64,000 nt of DNA from Moorella sp. Hama-1 (lineage in GTDB: Bacteria > Bacillota > DSM-521 > Neomoorellales > Neomoorellaceae). Below are positions 8,895-17,247 of the stretch, in pieces. The stretch is from positions 802,501 to 866,500 of the forward strand of contig NZ_AP024620.1 in NCBI RefSeq assembly GCF_023734095.1. Reading direction: 5' to 3'. Each line of letters opens with the position of its first letter. Within the stretch, counting starts at the first letter, position 1. Below the pieces are notes generated by a model, which was not told the origin of the DNA, ran no database searches, and was given only the letters and a program-made list of their open reading frames with translations. A program made the translations under genes and the position numbers.

Positions 8895-10625
8895 ATGGAC
8901 GAGAAAGACATGATAACCGGTTTAACAGAGGCATATATCCGCCAGTTGGCAGGCGAGCAAAGTTTTAAGCGCGGGATGAATTACTACACCATGGGAGCCA
9001 TCCGGGAGCCCTTCCGGCAGGAGGCGCAACTATGGGGGAAGTGTTACGGGTCCCAGGATGAACCATACAGGGTAAAAGTTGTGTTAGGGGAAAACGGCAT
9101 CCGCGAAGCCTCCTGCACCTGCCCCCGGGGCGGGTTCTGTAAACACATCGTAGCCCTTTTGCTTACATATATTCACGAACCCGGGGCCTTCCACGACATA
9201 AACTCGCTGGAGGCCATGCTTGCCTCTTTCAGCAAGGAAGATCTTATAGCTCTGATCGGGAACATGGTGCAGCGGGAGCCCTCATTGCTGGCGCTGGTGG
9301 AGAGAATGGTTGCTATGCCACCCGGGTCTTCTGTAGATATTGCTTTGGTACGCCGCGAAGTGGGGCGGGCCCTGCGCCACGAGGACCCTTCCGACATTGA
9401 GGCAGACCTGCGGGCTTTATTGAGCATGGCGGAAAACCTGGCTCAAAAAGGAGACTGGCTGGGGGCAGGCACGGTTTACCGGGAGGTACTGGACGCCCTG
9501 GCGGCCAGCTACGATGATGAGTTGCAGGGGATGGATTATGATGGAGCCATTGCTGCTATTGCTGGTGATTGCGTGGATGGGTTGAGCGAATGCCTGGACG
9601 AAGGCGATTACGACAGCGCCACACGGCAGGCCTGGTTGGCGACCCTTATGGCAGCGGAACTGGCGGATATCAAGCTGGGGGGCATAGACTTTGCGCCTGG
9701 CGCCTTCGATATCATTATCGAGCAAGCTACTGAAGAAGAATGGCCGCTCCTGGAGGAACGCGTTCGTGAACTTATACCGGAAAGCGATGATTGGGAGAGG
9801 GAGAGGCTGGTAAACATCCTGGCAGCCTGGCGGGTAAATTACGGTCGGCACGATGAAGCCTGCCGGATTATCCGCGAACTGGGCACGGTAAAGCAACAGA
9901 TGTTTCTCCTGGTAAGGGAGGGGAAACCAGGAGAAGCGGTAGCCCTGGCAAAGGAGCACTTTACAAAAAAGCCCGGCATAATAATCAACCTGGCTCGGGC
10001 GCTGGCAGATGCCGGTGCGGCGGAATATGGCGTTGCCTTTTTAACACAACTGGCAAATTCGGAAGAATCCCATCCAGGCTACCTGGAATGGCTGGCTGAG
10101 CATTACCGTCAAAATGGCGACCTGGAAGCGGCATTAAAATGGCAGCGTGCGGTATTTCTGCAAAGCCCGGCAGTAAAATCGTACGAAGTTTTACGTGAAG
10201 TAGGCGCAAGGCTCGGTGTTTGGGAAGAGGTGCGAACCGGGGTACTTAAAGAGCTGGAAGATAAAAATAACTATGGAAAGCTTATTGAGATTGCCCTGCA
10301 CGAGAATGACGTGACGCGGGCGCTGGAGCTTTTACCCCGGGCGCAACGCGGCGGTTGGCATGATTACAGGGCGGAAGTGGCCAGGGCCGCCGAGGAGAAA
10401 CAGCCCCTGGATGCCATAGCGCTATATCAAGAAATGGTAAAGACGGCTATCGGCTGGCGCCAGCGCAAAACCTATCGCCGGGCAGCGGAATTTTTGCGCC
10501 GCATAAAGGGCCTCTATGGACGCCTGGGTTATCGCGGGGAATGGGAAAAATACCTGGCTGCTCTGCGAAAAGAATATGCCCGTTTGCCGGCTCTGCAAGA
10601 TGAATTTAATAAGGCAGGTTTGTAA
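8895..10625 (+). CDS. SWIM zinc finger protein with helical repeat C-terminus
   Basis: 576 residues; ATG 8895 chosen over GTG 8877 because GTGAGG lies just upstream and the next residues (MDEKDMITGL) look native. A SWIM zinc finger lies near residues 70-90: SCTCPRGGFCKHIVALLL gives the CxC...CxH ligands. The remaining 480 residues are TPR-like helical repeats (LAQKGDWLGAGTVYREVLDAL, GDLEAALKWQRAVF). SWIM proteins bind DNA or partner proteins, often near helicases, but none is encoded here. A much shortened copy lies at 13141-13301. Confidence 0.85.
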   Translation: MDEKDMITGLTEAYIRQLAGEQSFKRGMNYYTMGAIREPFRQEAQLWGKCYGSQDEPYRVKVVLGENGIREASCTCPRGGFCKHIVALLLTYIHEPGAFHDINSLEAMLASFSKEDLIALIGNMVQREPSLLALVERMVAMPPGSSVDIALVRREVGRALRHEDPSDIEADLRALLSMAENLAQKGDWLGAGTVYREVLDALAASYDDELQGMDYDGAIAAIAGDCVDGLSECLDEGDYDSATRQAWLATLMAAELADIKLGGIDFAPGAFDIIIEQATEEEWPLLEERVRELIPESDDWERERLVNILAAWRVNYGRHDEACRIIRELGTVKQQMFLLVREGKPGEAVALAKEHFTKKPGIIINLARALADAGAAEYGVAFLTQLANSEESHPGYLEWLAEHYRQNGDLEAALKWQRAVFLQSPAVKSYEVLREVGARLGVWEEVRTGVLKELEDKNNYGKLIEIALHENDVTRALELLPRAQRGGWHDYRAEVARAAEEKQPLDAIALYQEMVKTAIGWRQRKTYRRAAEFLRRIKGLYGRLGYRGEWEKYLAALRKEYARLPALQDEFNKAGL

Positions 10626-10668
10626 ACCGTAAGTACAGTGGATGGAGTCGGCTGCCGTGCGAGGTGAC

Positions 10669-10790
10669 TAAGGAAAACAGGGGCGAGGAGTTAAATACAG
10701 CTACGGCAGCCGGGTTCCCGGCCGCTGACGAAATTAGTCGCTTCCTTTAGCCCCTGCTAGAATGAGGGGCGAAAGGAGGTGAGCACCATG
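10669..10790 (+). repeat. compressed copy of the 7796-8115 region
   Basis: 10669-10699 matches 7796-7826 (GGAAAACAGGG...CGAGGAGTT) and 10715-10790 matches 8037-8115; the roughly 210 bases between them in the first copy are missing. The ATG after the ribosome site reads only MTVST before a stop. Confidence 0.7.
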
Positions 10791-10801
10791 ACGGTTTCGA
10801 C

Positions 10802-11044
10802 GTGACAAGGAAAGTAAGAAAGATATATCCCAACCGGTTTGTTAAAATTAAAATACTGGAATCGCATATTGAGAATAACATTAGATACATCGATAATGTG
10901 GCAGTAATTCAGGCCTTTGAAAATGCGAAGGACGCAACCAGGGAGTTGGTAAGAACAAAGGATGATATTCTTGTTTATCACACCGGAAAAAAGAAAATTG
11001 AAGTTCCAATTAAGCAGATATTTGCTTTCCGAGGGGTGATTTAG
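10802..11044 (+). CDS. small hypothetical protein, 80 aa
   Basis: GTG start at 10802; lysine-rich and basic at the N-terminus, with no membrane segment. The start lies inside a repeated segment (GGTTTCGACGTGACAAGG, also at 13117-13141), so the native 5' end may be lost. Its stop overlaps the start of the next frame (TAGTG), the tight coupling often seen in toxin-antitoxin pairs. Family not recognised. Confidence 0.4.
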   Translation: MTRKVRKIYPNRFVKIKILESHIENNIRYIDNVAVIQAFENAKDATRELVRTKDDILVYHTGKKKIEVPIKQIFAFRGVI

Positions 11045-11124
11045 TGAAGATCAAGTTTCACCGTCGGGCTCTTATGGACTACCTGTGTATATACCAAACG
11101 CCAATGCAAAATCGGAAGGACTAG
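11044..11124 (+). pseudogene. 26-codon remnant coupled to the upstream gene
   Basis: Starts with GTG overlapping the preceding stop and reads VKIKFHRRALMDYL before ending early. The tight coupling suggests the 5' end of a second gene of an operon whose remainder was lost. No family can be assigned from 26 residues. Confidence 0.35.
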
Positions 11125-11488
11125 TGAAGTTAGGATGTTTTTTGATGGGAACAAACACCGAGGGGGCTTTGTCGAATATTCCTTTTATTGTTCTGACGGG
11201 GGGTCACCGGGAAACCTGGCAGTAGGGCGTGAAGGGCACCGTAGTGTAGTGCATAGGTTCTGAGCGCCGGGGGGTTATTCCCTTTGCAAGGTGACGAAAA
11301 GGTTCTCGGTGAAGTATTGGCTTTACACCAGGAATACTATCACGTATGGGACCGTTTGCCTAAATTGGGAGGCAGGCAGTTTAGCACTAAGGAAGTAAAC
11401 TTTGATAAGCTTGAAGAAGGTCCAGTCGATAAAGCCCTTAAGAACTGCAATAAAGAACCACCGGGTCTCCGGTGGGATAAAGGACCTT
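11125..11488. other. mosaic region, third copy of the 58-bp repeat and a weak frame
   Basis: 11231-11275 is a degenerate third copy of the repeat at 6117 and 8617. A frame from 11284 to 11526 (80 codons) has a weak start and a C-terminal part that looks random; I cannot support it as a gene. Confidence 0.4.
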
Positions 11489-11975
11489 TTACTGCAGGTA
11501 GTCTTCCAATTCAGACAGGTCGTTGATGTCGAAGATGTTGTCGATCACCTGCTGTAGTACGTACGCGTCCTGCTCCTTAATCCTGGCCACATACTCCCTG
11601 GGAAGCCTGCGGAACTTTTTGCTCAAGAGCCTGATGGCTACGTCTACCAGAGACTCCTGCCGGCCCTCCTGCCGGCCCTCCTGCCGGCCTTCTTGCCAAC
11701 CCTCCTGCCGGCCCTTTATCAGGCCCTTTTCAAATATCCTCTGGTAACCGGCGGACTCTTCGATATTTAGCATTTGTTCCACCTCCCGGAAAATAAGCTC
11801 GATCACCTGCCGGTCGTAAACCAGGCCGGCGAATATCTCCGCCCGCAGGAGCACGGCCTTTTTGGTCTCCCGGTCCAGGTCGCTGCTTAGAATATCCTTC
11901 GTGGCAAGAGCGCATTTTTGTAGCTGGCAGGGAGAGGGTTAAAGGGCAAGACAGGATAGCCAAGAAAATGCCCAC
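11489..11975 (-). pseudogene. Rpn/PD-(D/E)XK transposase-family C-terminal remnant
   Basis: The frame 11489-11854 encodes the C-terminal part of an Rpn-type protein: a helix with IFREVEQML, a run of GRQEGxQEG repeats, then a helical tail ending LSELEDYL. These features are standard at the C-terminus of the Rpn family of recombination-promoting nucleases. The N-terminal nuclease domain is absent; further fragments appear out of frame up to 11975. Non-functional as a nuclease. Confidence 0.75.
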
Positions 11976-12040
11976 AGGTTATAATAACCGTAGGGACAAG
12001 GCTTTATTATAAAGTCAAGTTAAGTAATGGGGTGATTTGC

Positions 12041-13072
12041 ATGCGCGCGATGTTATTAGAAAGCCCGGGACCCATCGCTGAAGCCCCCCTGAAAATGGTT
12101 GACCGGCCCCTACCTGAACCGGGGCCGGGGGAGGTTCTGATCAGGGTTAAGGCCTGCGGGGTCTGCCATACCGATTTACATACAGTTGAAGGGGAGCTGC
12201 CCTTACCCCATTTACCCTTGATACCGGGGCATCAGGTAGTGGGTATAATTGCAAGCGAGGGGCAGGGGGCCGGCACCGGGATGGAGAGGCAGCTGCCCGG
12301 CCCGGAGGGGCTTGCTCCCGGGCAGCGGGTCGGCGTTCCCTGGCTGCACTGGGCCTGCGGCCGGTGTGAGTTCTGCCGCCAGGGGTTGGAAAACCTGTGC
12401 CCAGATGCTAAATTTACCGGCCTGGACGTCAACGGCGGTTACGCCGAATACATGGTGGCGCCGGCGGATTTTGTGTTACCCCTGCCGGAGGAGTTTAGCG
12501 ACTATGAGGTAGCGCCCTTGCTTTGCGCCGGGATTATCGGCTACCGCTCCCTGCGCGTTGCCAGCCTGGTCCCCGGCGAGAGGCTGGCCCTCTTTGGTTT
12601 CGGCGCCTCCGCCCATCTGGCTTTGCAGGTAGCCCGGTACTGGGGTTGCGAGGTCTTTGTCTTCACCCGTAGCCGGGAACACCAGCAATTGGCTTTAACT
12701 TTAGGGGCGCGTTGGGCCGGCCGGGCGGGGGAAGAAGCCCCGGCTTTAGCCGACCGGGCTATTACCTTCGCGCCGGTCGGGAGCTTGATCCCTTACACCC
12801 TGCAGGCCGTTCGCCCGGGGGGTACCGTGGCCATTAACGCCATCCACCTGGACTGTATCCCGGAGTTCAGCTATGACTTTCTCTACGGCGAACGTTCCCT
12901 GAAAAGTGTCACCAACCTTACCCGGGAGGATGGGCGGGAATTCCTCGCCCTGGCGGCCAAAATTCCTATTCGCGTTGCTACAGAAATTTATCCCCTGGAG
13001 GAGGCTAACCAGGTTCTGCAAAGCTTAAAAGCCGGGAAGATTCAAGGCGCCGCAGTGCTAGAGGTAGCCTGA
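12041..13072 (+). CDS. zinc-dependent alcohol dehydrogenase
   Basis: 343 residues; ATG 12041 lies eight bases after TAATGGGG. Medium-chain dehydrogenase architecture: the catalytic zinc Cys is in CGVCHTDLH (about residue 36), followed by IPGHQVVG, and four structural-zinc cysteines lie in CGRCEFCRQGLENLCPDA (about 105-122). The nucleotide site GFGASAHLALQVA sits near residue 180. It should oxidise alcohols or reduce aldehydes with NAD(P). A linker near residue 75-95 is glycine-rich. Part of the N-terminal half is duplicated at 14163-14398. It stands alone between gene remnants, so its pathway is not indicated by context. Confidence 0.9.
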   Translation: MRAMLLESPGPIAEAPLKMVDRPLPEPGPGEVLIRVKACGVCHTDLHTVEGELPLPHLPLIPGHQVVGIIASEGQGAGTGMERQLPGPEGLAPGQRVGVPWLHWACGRCEFCRQGLENLCPDAKFTGLDVNGGYAEYMVAPADFVLPLPEEFSDYEVAPLLCAGIIGYRSLRVASLVPGERLALFGFGASAHLALQVARYWGCEVFVFTRSREHQQLALTLGARWAGRAGEEAPALADRAITFAPVGSLIPYTLQAVRPGGTVAINAIHLDCIPEFSYDFLYGERSLKSVTNLTREDGREFLALAAKIPIRVATEIYPLEEANQVLQSLKAGKIQGAAVLEVA

Positions 13073-13116
13073 GTTCACCTGCTATATCCCATTAACCCTT
13101 TGACACATATAGTGGC

Positions 13117-13301
13117 GCGGTTTCGACGTGACAAGGAAATATTAGTGGGGATAGATTATGATGGAACCATTGCCGCCATTGCTTGTGATTGCTGAACGCC
13201 TGGGCTACAGCGGGGAATGGGGAAAATACCTGGAAGCCCTGCGAAAAGAATATGCCCGTTTGCCGGCTCTGCAAGATGAATTTAATAAGGCAGGGTTGTA
13301 A
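13117..13301 (+). pseudogene. SWIM-protein gene remnant with large internal deletion
   Basis: 13117-13141 repeats 10793-10812; 13147-13195 matches the middle of the SWIM gene around 9528-9580; and 13195-13301 matches its last 105 bases (10520-10625), ending at the equivalent stop. About 940 bases are missing between the two matched blocks. Confidence 0.75.
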
Positions 13302-13327
13302 ACCGTAAGAACCGTTAACGCTATGCT

Positions 13328-13687
13328 CTACTCGCCATGTAGATGATTATTAATCACAGCTAAAACATCAGCCAAAGTGTTTTCGTAAGAGCAAAGTACT
13401 ACATTTTTGTGCTTTGTATGTTTATGATGGGGAAACGTGGCTATTTCCCTATGGTGTTCCTTATTATCCCAGCCCATAATAACAGTATTTCCATCCAGCC
13501 AGTAGTAATTATAACGTTCCAGTTTATCGTCGTGCCAGCGATCATAAATTTCTAAAAAAGAGCCATCAATAAAATAAATCCTGCCGGAAATAATGGTACG
13601 GTTCCGGCGTGTTAGTGTAGTAAAATCTTCAATGGCTGCAATAATAGTTTTATATTTGTCCAGCGCACTCGTATAATATTGCTTCAT
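13328..13687 (-). CDS. TumE-like toxin (DUF6516 type)
   Basis: 119 residues on the minus strand. The pattern RIYFIDGSFLEIYD, then YNYYWLDG, and a late HHxHxK segment matches proteins annotated as toxin-antitoxin system TumE family. TumE toxins are proposed to be RNA-targeting; I see no further evidence on activity. The start codon overlaps the stop of the upstream gene by one base (TAATG), the usual antitoxin-then-toxin coupling. Confidence 0.7.
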   Translation of the reverse strand: MKQYYTSALDKYKTIIAAIEDFTTLTRRNRTIISGRIYFIDGSFLEIYDRWHDDKLERYNYYWLDGNTVIMGWDNKEHHREIATFPHHKHTKHKNVVLCSYENTLADVLAVINNHLHGE

Positions 13688-14004
13688 TATTGCTGGCCCT
13701 CTAATGCTGATAAAAGCGTTTTAGCTTCCCTAACAACATCAAGCCACATTTCCCATTCTGTGTCGTCTCTGTGGGTTTCGAAGTCTTCCATATGGGGAGC
13801 TATCTTTTTCTGAAATTCTTCATAAGTCATATTGTATTTTGTTTCTAACCTTTTGATCTGTTCCTCTGCCTCTTTGATTTGATGTTTTAACTGGATGGTT
13901 TTTCTTTTGGCTGTAAGGTTCATGGCGTCTACGATTATCGCTTCCCGTTCCCGGGGTGGTAGTTTTACCAACCACCCCGGCGCTCGTATTTCTATCCGTT
14001 CCAT
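13687..14004 (-). CDS. putative antitoxin partner of the TumE-like toxin
   Basis: 105 residues; ATG at 14004 chosen because GAGGTGG lies seven bases upstream on the minus strand. The first 30 residues resemble a short sheet/ribbon element (RIEIRAPGWLVKLPP), followed by a charged coiled-coil of about 40 residues (KHQIKEAEEQIKRLETKY) and an acidic tail. It is not the helix-turn-helix TumA usually paired with TumE. Its antitoxin role is inferred from position and one-base overlap only. Confidence 0.5.
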   Translation of the reverse strand: MERIEIRAPGWLVKLPPREREAIIVDAMNLTAKRKTIQLKHQIKEAEEQIKRLETKYNMTYEEFQKKIAPHMEDFETHRDDTEWEMWLDVVREAKTLLSALEGQQ

Positions 14005-14045
14005 TAGTAACCACCTCAATTATTCAGGTATCTTTAGTTTAAAGT

Positions 14046-14445
14046 AGCTTTATTATTAAGTCAAGGGAAGAGAACTTGAGGTGGCCCTTCCTGCCCCCGG
14101 GCCAGCAGCAATCCTAAAGCAACGTCAGCCGGGAAGCGGCGGGGCCGGAGGCTTTGCCGCTTCTCTCCCGGAGTTGCCATTACCCCCGTTCCCCCTGATA
14201 CCGGGGCATCAGGTAGTGGGTATAGTTGCAGGCGGGGGGCAGGGTTCTGGCAACGGGATAGAGGGGCAGCTTCCCGGCCCGGAGAGGCTTCATCCCGGGC
14301 AGCGGGTCGGCATTCTCTGGCTGCACTGGGCCTGCGGCCGGTGTGAGTTCTGCCGCCAGGGGTTGGAAAACCTGTGCCCGGATGCCAAATTTATCGTAGT
14401 GGCAAGAGCGCATTTTTGTAGCTGGCAGGGAGAGGGAGAAGGCTG
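14046..14445 (+). pseudogene. scrambled remnant of the ADH region
   Basis: Three pieces of other loci are joined here: 14046-14070 resembles the ADH leader at 11999-12020; 14087-14170 resembles 8425-8508; 14163-14398 matches ADH codons at about 12190-12412, including the IPGHQVVG and CGRCEFCRQGL zinc motifs. It then joins sequence like 11902-11945 (GGCAAGAGCGCATTTTTG). No intact reading frame results. Confidence 0.75.
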
Positions 14446-14477
14446 AGCGATGCTCGGCCCTTTTACAAAGGGTTGAA

Positions 14478-14782
14478 AGCGGGGCAGAGCAAGTATTTTT
14501 ACCCGACCTGGTTATTGCTGACGTAGTGTGGACACTGGAAAAGTTTTATCGCCAACCTAAAGCGAGAATAAAAGAATTATTACTTCCACTATTATCCCTT
14601 CGAGGTATGCGGCTTTCTAGCAAAACAGTAGCCAGGAAAGCCCTGGATTGGTATGTAGAAAAAATGTTGATTGGACCGATGCTTTTGTTGCCGCCAGAAT
14701 GGTAGCCAGGAACTGGGTGGAGATATATTCTTATGATCGCCACTTTGATAAGTTCCCGGGAATCAAGAGGGTTGAGCCCTGA
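14478..14782 (+). pseudogene. PIN-domain toxin remnant with a frameshift
   Basis: One frame reads FLPDLVIADVVWTLEKFYRQ (14490s onward) and a second continues VDWTDAFVAARMVARN to SYDRHFDKFPGI and a stop at 14782. Together they form the middle and C-terminal part of a PIN (VapC-type) ribonuclease, including the acidic TDAF and YDRHFD sites. The N-terminal Asp is missing and there is a frameshift near 14675. No antitoxin gene remains. Confidence 0.7.
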
Positions 14783-14948
14783 TAAGAAAAATGAAGCATG
14801 TGATGCCCATAGTCAGAACTGCTGGAGGCTTACGAAACCCTTTTTGACGAAGAAGGTGAATTGCGCCCGCCACTAAAGGATGCAATGTATCCTTTGATTT
14901 GGTATTTTGACGGTCGATTTTATGATTCTGACGGGGGAGGCACCGGGA

Positions 14949-15515
14949 ATGGTCAACGATAGTATTAATGCTAATGAAACTATTTATCAACTTAAGGTTA
15001 CCTTGAAAAGGATTAAGCCGCCAATCTGGCGTCGGATACAGGTGCCCGGCAGCATTACCCTTCACAAGCTGCACGAAATCCTGCAGATAGTTATGGGCTG
15101 GCAGAATTATCATCTTTACCAGTTTACTATTGATGGCAGCTATTATGGCGAACTGGATGATGAGTTTTCTATGGACGTTGAAGACGCTTCGGAGTATAAG
15201 TTAAAAGACGTGGTCACCGGGGAGAAGGAAAGGTTTATTTACGAGTATGATCTCGGCGACGGCTGGGAACACGAAATTATTGTAGAAAAGATTCTGCCGT
15301 TAGAACCAGATAAGCACTATCCTGTATGCTTGAAGGGTAAACGCGCTTGCCCACCTGAAGATTGTGGTGGTCCCTGGGGCTATTACGATTTGGTGACTAT
15401 CCTTCAGAATCCAGACCATCCTGAATATAACGATAGGCGAACCTGGGCAGGAGATTTCGATCCCGAGGATTTCGATTTGGAGTTCATAAACAAGGAGTTG
15501 ATAACTATTATGTAA
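14949..15515 (+). CDS. plasmid pRiA4b ORF-3 family protein, copy 2
   Basis: 188 residues from ATG 14949 (same MVN start as copy 1, with GACGGGGGAGG upstream). Nearly all family motifs are kept: KRIKPPIWRRIQVP, MGWQNYHLYQF, YDLGDGWEHEI and CPPEDCGGPWGYYD. It differs from copy 1 (5474-6043) by many substitutions but no gap larger than a few codons. The TPR partner following it is broken, while the one after copy 1 is intact. Confidence 0.9.
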   Translation: MVNDSINANETIYQLKVTLKRIKPPIWRRIQVPGSITLHKLHEILQIVMGWQNYHLYQFTIDGSYYGELDDEFSMDVEDASEYKLKDVVTGEKERFIYEYDLGDGWEHEIIVEKILPLEPDKHYPVCLKGKRACPPEDCGGPWGYYDLVTILQNPDHPEYNDRRTWAGDFDPEDFDLEFINKELITIM

Positions 15516-15565
15516 CGGCGATCCCGGACTTATCGCTGAAGTCCCTTTTACAGGAGGTTATCACT

Positions 15566-15831
15566 ATGGCGGACTTAGTAGAACTAATTGTTTTGGCGGC
15601 AGGAGAAAAAAATCTCCGTTGCCTCCGGTTACCGGAACGGGATAAATAATCGTCTTTTTCTGCGCGCCTTGCACGGGCTTGGTCTCTGCCAGTGGCGCCT
15701 GGGACAGTTTGATGCCGCCCATCAGACTTTCTGGCGGATTTTAATGCTTGACCCCATGGATTATTCTTCCGGATGTAGAAAAAGGCCGCGATTACCTGGA
15801 GGTTATAGCGGGGGGAGATAGGCTTCGTTAA
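15566..15831 (+). pseudogene. TPR-protein gene with large internal deletion
   Basis: Starts MADLVELIVLAAGEKNLRCLRLPERD behind CAGGAGG, matching the start of the gene at 6251, then jumps to sequence equivalent to about 6925 (NNRPFLRALHGLG-like) and ends near the equivalent of that gene's stop. Roughly 600 bases are missing and at least one more frame change occurs near 15765. Confidence 0.8.
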
Positions 15832-15980
15832 AGACATTGCCCATCTTTGCTGCGTTCAACGATCTTACCTGGCTACTAGAGATTATCCGGGCTGGCACTT
15901 CAAAAATACAGCCACCTTACCGGTGGTATACCTTTACAAAACCGGAATCCGGTAGTAAGATTATAGTAAAATTAAATCAT

Positions 15981-16062
15981 CCATAGGGGTGCCGCAAGGC
16001 TGAGAAGGCGTTAAGCCTAACCCTTTGAACCTGATGTGGGTAATGCCACCGTAGGGAAGTAA
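15981..16062 (+). promoter_or_regulatory. TPP riboswitch (THI element)
   Basis: All conserved blocks are in order: AGGGGTGCC, CTGAGA, ACCCTTTGAACCTGATGTGG, then GGTAATGCCACCGTAGGGAA. It lies upstream of thiS and is followed by a terminator hairpin, so binding of thiamine pyrophosphate should favour premature termination of the thiSGH transcript. Confidence 0.97.
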
Positions 16063-16085
16063 TGATGATTGAGTGCGAACAAATC

Positions 16086-16136
16086 GGAGCTTCCACCCAG
16101 TACGATTGCGTACAAGGGCTGGAAGCTCCGTTTTTT
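16086..16136 (+). terminator. riboswitch-controlled terminator before thiS
   Basis: A perfect ten-base stem GGAGCTTCCA / TGGAAGCTCC (16086-16095 with 16120-16129) followed by six T residues. Its position 24 bases after the riboswitch makes it the expression platform. Confidence 0.93.
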
Positions 16137-16158
16137 GGAGAAAAGGAGGGATGGCCTG

Positions 16159-16359
16159 GTGCAAATCATTTTAAACGGCCGGGAGGAAGACGTACCTGAT
16201 GGCATAACCGTGGAGCGGTTATTAAACACCAAAAGTATTACCTCCGCCGCCGTCGTAGTGGCGGTGAATTCTGAGGTTGTAGCTAGGGAGGCCTGGCACG
16301 ATTTTGTAATCAAGGAGAAGGACCAGGTGGAGGTAATTAGAATCGTCGGCGGTGGGTAA
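16159..16359 (+). CDS. thiS: ThiS sulfur carrier protein
   Basis: 66 residues from GTG 16159, eleven bases after AAAAGGAGGG. Short ubiquitin-like protein ending in the required di-glycine (IVGGG), whose C-terminal thiocarboxylate donates sulfur to the thiazole ring. First gene of the TPP-riboswitch operon, directly before thiG. The activating enzyme ThiF is not in this window. Confidence 0.95.
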   Translation: MQIILNGREEDVPDGITVERLLNTKSITSAAVVVAVNSEVVAREAWHDFVIKEKDQVEVIRIVGGG

Positions 16360-16426
16360 AGAGCAAAATTTGGGGGAGCCGTTCATGGCGGCATGCCACT
16401 ACAACTCATTTCGGGGGAGGATAAAA

Positions 16427-17194
16427 ATGGCAGATAAATTGGTTATCGGCGGTAAGGAATTAACCAGCAGGCTGTTTATCGGCACCGGCAAGTTCGCCAG
16501 CCACGAGGTAATGGGGCGGGCTGTGAGCCAGTCCGGTGCCCAGGTGGTTACGGTGGCCCTGCGCCGGGTCGACCTGGATAACCCCGGGGAAAGCGAGCTG
16601 TCTTATATCCCCGCGAGTTGCACCCTGATGCCCAATACCTCCGGCGCCAGGACCGCTGAAGAAGCGGTAAAGATCGCCAGGATCGCCCGGGCCGCCGGCT
16701 GTGGCAATTGGGTGAAGATCGAGGTGGTGGCCGATCAGCGCTACCTCCTACCGGATAACTTCGAAACGGTGAAAGCCACCGAGATCCTGGCCCGGGAGGG
16801 CTTTGTAGTACTACCCTATATGAACCCGGATCTCATGGTAGCCAAACAGTTGCGCGATGCCGGGGCGGCGGCCGTCATGCCCCTGGGTGCCCCCATCGGC
16901 TCCAACCGGGGTTTGAAGACGCGGGAGATGATCCGCATTTTAATAGAAGAGATCGACCTGCCTATTATCGTGGACGCCGGCATCGGCCGGCCCTCTGAGG
17001 CGGCAGAGGCCATGGAGATGGGGGCGGCAGCGGTGCTGGTGAATACGGCTATAGCCACGGCCCGCGACCCGGTGGCCATGGCCCGGGCCTTCGCCCAGGC
17101 GGTCGAGGCCGGCAGGGCGGCCTACCTGGCGGGCCTGGCGCCGGCCCGGGATACGGCCGAGGCCTCGTCACCCCTGACAGGATTTTTGGTTTGA
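16427..17194 (+). CDS. thiG: thiazole synthase ThiG
   Basis: 255 residues; ATG 16427 follows CGGGGGAGG and gives the family start [22 protein letters not shown]. Contains the catalytic lysine region ([18 protein letters not shown], near residue 100) and the [14 protein letters not shown] and [12 protein letters not shown] phosphate-binding loops. It condenses deoxyxylulose phosphate, dehydroglycine and ThiS-borne sulfur. The 67-base gap after thiS holds no gene; its end (CATTTCGGGGGAGG) is nearly identical to the leader of the gene at 43877. Confidence 0.97.
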   Translation: MADKLVIGGKELTSRLFIGTGKFASHEVMGRAVSQSGAQVVTVALRRVDLDNPGESELSYIPASCTLMPNTSGARTAEEAVKIARIARAAGCGNWVKIEVVADQRYLLPDNFETVKATEILAREGFVVLPYMNPDLMVAKQLRDAGAAAVMPLGAPIGSNRGLKTREMIRILIEEIDLPIIVDAGIGRPSEAAEAMEMGAAAVLVNTAIATARDPVAMARAFAQAVEAGRAAYLAGLAPARDTAEASSPLTGFLV

Positions 17195-17247
17195 TTTGCT
17201 AAGGTTTAAAGGCTTAAACGTTCATATTTGTTTTGGGGGCGGAAGGG

